Shown here in pieces: positions 59,517 through 64,000 of a DNA stretch of 64,000 nucleotides. This DNA is from Phoronis australis (taxonomy: Eukaryota > Phoronida > Phoronidae): assembly GCA_002633005.1 (NCBI GenBank), contig NMRA01000383.1, positions 215,586 through 279,585 on the forward strand, in the 5' to 3' direction. Positions within the stretch are counted from its first letter, which is position 1. Every line of letters begins with the position of its first letter. The position numbers were made by a program, and so were the translations under genes. A model generated the notes under the pieces. The model did no database searches. It was not told the DNA's origin and was given only the letters and a program-made list of their open reading frames with translations.

Positions 59517-61386
59517 AAATCAGTCTTTAGGGATCTACAGTAGAAACTTTTACCGGAGATATAGGGGAAGAATCCAGAGATACGCGGGGAGAAATAACAT
59601 CACCTCCGAACTGAGTGGACGGAGCATCTTCTCAAAAACGTCGCCGATAGTTTCTTCTATTTCGAAGATAGAATGTGAGATGTCACTTTATTAGACCCAT
59701 GCTTTGAAGGTGCGCCTTGAAAGAGTGTGGCACCACGGTCCCTGACATATGGCATTGGGATATTTAGAAAATCTCTTGTTGGAATACTCGGGTACCCGAC
59801 TTTCTGTGGTGGCTGCCTCAGGGGGGAGACAAATATTATAGATTTGACCGAATTTCTTCAACGACATTTTTTCAACGTCAAACTTCATAGAAACGAGTTA
59901 CTAGTTAAACTTGCAATCCAAAAAATGGCACAAATTTTTGTTTGTCAGTACTTTGAGCACCTTTATCCTGTCTGGTTTAGATATGTCCACGTACTGTACA
60001 CGGTCATCAAAAAGCCATGATACTCTCCAAGTTCAATCGATGCTATGTGCCAACCTGCTTTGAACAACTCCCTCTTCATTAGCAATGCTTTCTTGAAAAC
60101 GATCAATGAAGAGAAATTCTTTTATTGGAAGTTTTTGCGGAAAAAGTATCATTTTTATAGTTATGGTCGGGAATATTGTTTCTGGTAATTCACTGCAAGT
60201 GTTCTTCCAATTCTTTAAACTTTTATGTTTTCAACGACGGTCAATGTTATTGCTTTTTTAATGAAGTCTCACATTTTTGGTTCATATCTTGACGCTGCTG
60301 TGGTTCACATAAATTAGGTCCGTGTTTTTTCCACCAATTTGAAAGTTTATGCATTTCGCCTCGACCGCGACTCCAAAAACGGAACCTGCTTAAAAAGGGC
60401 CCTTTATTATGAAAGGCTACATCTTTATAAATAGAAAATACTGACAGTTAATTCCGTGGTCGTGTGACCCTCCAAGAAATGATCCCCCGTAACATAAGAC
60501 GTTGGGAGATTTCACAAAAATGAAAAGAGAGGTTATTGAATGATTGCATCTTAGGAGCCCTCTCCGTGAGCAGACCTTAGGAGCAAGGATGTAATGGGTG
60601 GATATAGGTGACAGCAACGAGTCCCCTCTTAAAGAGCTAGATATTTAATTTCAAAAACATAAAATGATCAGCAATTGATGTTATCACCAGAGCCACTATC
60701 CGTCATGTTCTCAATTTATATCACGTGGTACACTCTTCCAAAAATAATGAAGAAAGAGAGCGGCATAAGCCTCTTTAATTTCTTTCCAGAGAGAGGTTCC
60801 TCGACAAATGAAATGTCTTCTTGAATTTAAGGGACATTCTGGACAAGAAAAGTAATTTCAGAAATTAACAGTATCACGGAATCTATTAACGAAATCCACA
60901 GAGGCTGAGCTAATTCAGTAGTATCAGCGACTTTTACCAGGTATTTGAATGTCATAGACATCGACCTTGACCTCAGAGAATGTCTAGCAATGACAAGAAT
61001 TTAAGACATGTAGTAAAGTAAAAAACACAACACTTTTTGTTGCATTATACCTCTGGTGCGAAAGCTAAACTTAAAAAGTCTTTCTCATTCAACAATAAGC
61101 CCAAAATTGCGTTTTTCGGTAGCAAAAACAATAATGTCCCCTTTAAAATTCTGAGCGGAGCGGCTGGCAAAGGGAGGAGGGTTAATTGTGACGGGGACCT
61201 TCACATCCCCCAAGTCTCTGAAGGCACAGGAGGTTTCCCGTTAGGCGAGCGAGGGCACCATTAAGGGCTTTTAGGCGATCTATACTGCAAATAATAGCTT
61301 GAGTAGAGTTTCAAAAGATAAATACACCACAAGTGTCCTCTTAATTGTCTTCTCTTCTACATCCGTTCTCTGTCTTTCTTCTCTAG
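59517..61386. other. Intergenic or intron; nothing recognised
   Basis: Short frames only, with no repeat units or domains recognised. Confidence 0.45.
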
Positions 61387-61488
61387 ACTGTTCCCTGTTC
61401 TCCACCATCACCCCGGCCAACCCGCGATCGAGAACAACCGGAAGACGATCGAGAACGAAATTTGGCGCAAGAAGCGAAGCCAGGCAAG
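61387..61488 (+). CDS. Candidate internal exon of an unrecognised gene
   Basis: A long pyrimidine tract ending TCTTTCTTCTCTAG and a strong donor CAAG|GTGAGT bound 102 bases. In frame 0 they encode TVPCSPPSPRPTRDREQPED, then DRERNLAQEAKPGK: charged, disordered and gene-like, open across the whole exon. Two GATCGAGAAC motifs lie inside and encode the two Asp-Arg-Glu triplets. Splicing to the acceptor at 62090 keeps phase 0. No homologue is recognised. A second frame is also open, so the frame choice rests on composition. Confidence 0.4.
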
Positions 61489-61870
61489 GTGAGTAAATTT
61501 GATGAATTTTCGTTGTTTTCACTTCCAATGTGGAAACAGAGACATGACTTCAAGGCGTAACACTTTTAGGAAGGGCAGGTAGAGGTTTAGGCGAGTGTCT
61601 CCCCAATTATAGGTGAAAAGTTACGTTGACCGAAGGTGATTTGTATGTCATTTTGGCAAATTGCCGTTATTTTTGGCACTAAATCAATAAATTGACCATG
61701 GAGTTATGAAGAAATGACGTGTGAAAGTATAACGCAACGCTTGTTTTTTTTTTGTAGCTTTGTCAGGATCTCGGATTTTTCGACGCTTTTCTGTTGAAAG
61801 ATGCGATCGAGAACGCAACGATTAAGCGATCGGGAACGCTAATTTGTGTTTATGCGATCGGGAGCGCATC
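61425..61870. repeat. Dispersed GCGATCG(A/G)GAACGC motif, five occurrences
   Basis: Copies occur near 61425, 61446, 61803, 61826 and 61855. Two are inside the candidate exon and three inside the following intron. The intron copies keep the GCGATCG core with flanking AACGC or AGCGC. Confidence 0.75.
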
Positions 61871-62089
61871 GTGGTGCGTCGAATAGTAATGAACTTTAAA
61901 ACGTGAAAAAGGTTACAAAATAAGTGTGATGCAATGAATTAACCACATTTTGCGTCATTACTGTGTTACTTTCGTATCAAAACTGAACAACAGCATACTA
62001 TTTCCATTAAATTGCCATGAGCACTACATATACATGTACATCATTCAAGCATAATTTTAGTTTCACAAACTAATTTATTTTCATTGCAG

Positions 62090-62113
62090 GAAAAAAGTTC
62101 ACTGTTATTGTGA
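62090..62113 (+). CDS. Candidate terminal exon of the same unrecognised gene
   Basis: A strong acceptor (TTTATTTTCATTGCAG) is followed in phase 0 by EKSSLLL and TGA at 62111-62113, joining the exon at 61387-61488. In the alternative frame it would give about 19 residues before a stop at 62145-62147. Confidence 0.3.
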   Translation, partial: EKSSLLL

Positions 62114-62150
62114 GGCGAGCTTCAACGAACATGTTACCCACGACGTGAAG

Positions 62151-63298
62151 GTACACCTTACCAGGGTTTTGAAACACAGACATCTACTTTTAAACGAAAC
62201 CACTGAGAACAAGGGGTTCTAAACTGTGAAGACTCGCCCATCAGTTGTTCCATGTGGCCTGTCGGACAGGGGTGAAAAATTGTTGCAGCAAATGAAAGCG
62301 AGTGTAGAATCTTCTTCTAGAATTGTGACAGCAAAAGGAAAAAAAAAATAAATAGCCAGTGAAGTCAAAGAATGATGATGAGCTTACCCATGGGGAGGGA
62401 CTGGAGGAGAGTGCAACAGCACTTAACGAGATGATTCAAAGATTCCCACTCATAAACGTCTGGGGTCTAAAAATTGGTCAGAAGTTGTGTGTGCTGATAA
62501 AAGGGGTGGGATTTTACTTGATGTTTTACTGATAACATTGATAAAGATTGTCTTGTGGCACCCGTGTGGCTTGAAAGTACATTGTGTTTGACTCTTCTGT
62601 TTTGTTGTCTTGGTCCAATGTTCACCTGCATCATCAGTTCATGATCTCCAGTTTAATGTGACATTGAAAAAGATTGCCAAGACAGTTATAATACACACAC
62701 TATATTGAGATTTTCTCAAAACGTAGTCAACATGTTGTCATTAACGTCACTTCAACTACATCTGTATAGTGATTTACACAGGAAATCAACAACAATATTA
62801 TAGCACTGCTATTATAATATTAATCTTTTATCACACATATCTCCAAACTTGGTCTTACAAAAATATATAAAATATTGCTTTAGGAAAATCAACATTACAA
62901 ATCCATTGAACATTTCCCACGAATTACTTTTGGAATGTGTTAGACTAAATCATCACTGAATCATAGACAATGTATTTAGGACTGATTGCTAGTATAATAC
63001 TCTCTCACTAGGAAATCAACAACAACATCAAAGCAATTTCTACAATAACCATAGACATTTATTTTCTTCTAAAATACTAACCGGTCGGAACAATTGTATG
63101 TAAGTATTGCCCAATGACACTTAGTATGGCCATTTAAATCTACCTAAACACAACAAAAAATGTACTGGTTCTGTTAAAGATCCTTTTGAAATAACACAAA
63201 TATAGAAAGAAACTTGAAGAAAAAAGTTCAAAACAAAACGTCAAAATACTATCAGATCAGACAACTAAGAACCACAGACTTTGTAAATCTGAATAAAC
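62151..63298. other. 3' flank; possible decayed coding fragment
   Basis: 62220-62580 reads in two frames as RPSVVPCGLSDRGEKLLQQM and KRLGSKNWSEVVCADKRGG. Protein-like composition is interrupted by stops, perhaps an old element ORF. It is not recognised. Confidence 0.3.
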
Positions 63299-63461
63299 TA
63301 CCGTAATCGTTCGGGTTAACGCCCTGGGCGGTTAAATTGGCGAATCCAAAAAATTGGGGGAGGGCGGTTAACCGAGCAGTGGGCGGCTAAATCGAAAATC
63401 CACTTAAAGTCGGGGATGGGCGGTTAACTGAGCATGGGCGTTAACCCGAACTATTACGGTA
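63299..63461. mobile_element. 163-base MITE with 24-base terminal inverted repeats, TA target
   Basis: TA is followed by CCGTAATCGTTCGGGTTAAC and GCCC on the left. The right end, reverse complemented, is the same with one mismatch and is also bounded by TA, as in Tc1/mariner-type insertion. The interior repeats GGGCGGTTAA(C/A) three times. Degraded relatives are near 6765-6800 and 29150-29245. Confidence 0.85.
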
Positions 63462-63557
63462 TATTGACTTAACAACCTTCAGCACTGGACTTAAATGATT
63501 TCATTCACGAGGTTTCTGCTTGCTATGCCTGTAGGAGGCATACCTGGCATGCCACAT

Positions 63558-63700
63558 TCACCACAGAAAGGAATGTCCTCGTGCTGTGACGCAGTGTGGC
63601 ATCAGGCTTACTCTTTCCGTGAAACGTTGATCACAGATGGGACACTGAATCGACTTGGTTCCTGAGCACGATGCTTCATGCTGTGTTTTACTATATTGGT
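63558..63700 (-). pseudogene. Zinc-finger-like fragment
   Basis: The minus strand encodes IQCPICDQRFTERVSLMPHC and then ARGHSF before a stop. Spacing Cys-x2-Cys-x3-Phe-x5-Leu-x2-His fits a classical C2H2 finger, but the next His is at x6 rather than x3-5. One base removed just before the stop would give a second Cys-x2-Cys in the next frame. It could be a decayed C2H2 gene, a RING-like fragment, or a partial exon. Confidence 0.3.
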
Positions 63701-64000
63701 AAAAATCTCTTGACGAAAGCAACGCGTCAATCACGTGACTGGTAAAGGTCTTGCTTTGTTGTAGTGTCACTGTATTTTATTGCCATGTGGTCATACGAAG
63801 TCGATTTCTTAGTTCCTGAACGAGGTTCCACAACACACACACACACACTCCGTTGTGACATGCAGCAGTTGTACTACTCTTTTTTGAAGGAGTGGACGTT
63901 AACACCCGGAAGGACTCGTCGTGTGACTACAGTTCAATTGAAAAAAATTAAACACATTTCAGTTATGTTTGTTAGACTAAATCTCACTTAGAAATAATGA

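Overview
This is AT-rich nuclear DNA from a metazoan. The evidence is intron-split genes with GT-AG junctions, microsatellites, many unrelated minisatellites and several transposon classes. The repeat mix (BEL/Pao-like gag, a LINE tail, MITEs, an invertebrate multi-copy transposon ORF family) fits a marine invertebrate. I cannot place it more precisely. There is a 729-base N gap at 35190-35918 and one N at 30401.

Three conserved genes are recognisable. PSKH1 (minus) is represented by its large N-terminal exon, 13601-14479, carrying the acylation signal and most of the kinase domain; the C-terminal exon is not in the window. WDR89 (minus) is complete: 12 coding exons between 30821 and 20726 join in frame to 373 residues of WD-repeat protein. 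SMG7 (plus) is represented by its last four coding exons, 41404-48168, with stop codon and a poly(A) signal. SMG7's N-terminal exons were not found between WDR89 and 41404. A weaker plus-strand candidate gene tail lies at 61387-62113.

Layout: 1-8.4 kb holds MITEs and tandem repeats without recognisable genes. 8.4-15.7 kb holds the PSKH1 exon and a doubtful upstream exon. 16-20 kb is intergenic with minisatellites and a tRNA-like relic. 20.7-30.8 kb is WDR89. 32-41 kb is a repeat-dense block containing a 2.7 kb element, interrupted by the gap, nested in an older tandem array. 41.4-48.4 kb is the SMG7 end, with a 4.0 kb DNA transposon in one intron that stops 17 bases short of the next exon. 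52.8-56.2 kb holds a LINE tail and a deleted BEL/Pao copy. 58.7 kb holds four heat-shock-element-like sites upstream of a TATA box. 61-64 kb holds the candidate gene tail, a MITE and a zinc-finger-like fragment.

The three named genes act in unrelated processes: a Golgi/nuclear-associated kinase, a WD-repeat protein, and nonsense-mediated mRNA decay. Nothing suggests an operon or pathway cluster. The most unusual material is in the mobile and repeat fraction and in the unexplained promoter-like and exon-like segments near 58.7 and 61.4 kb.
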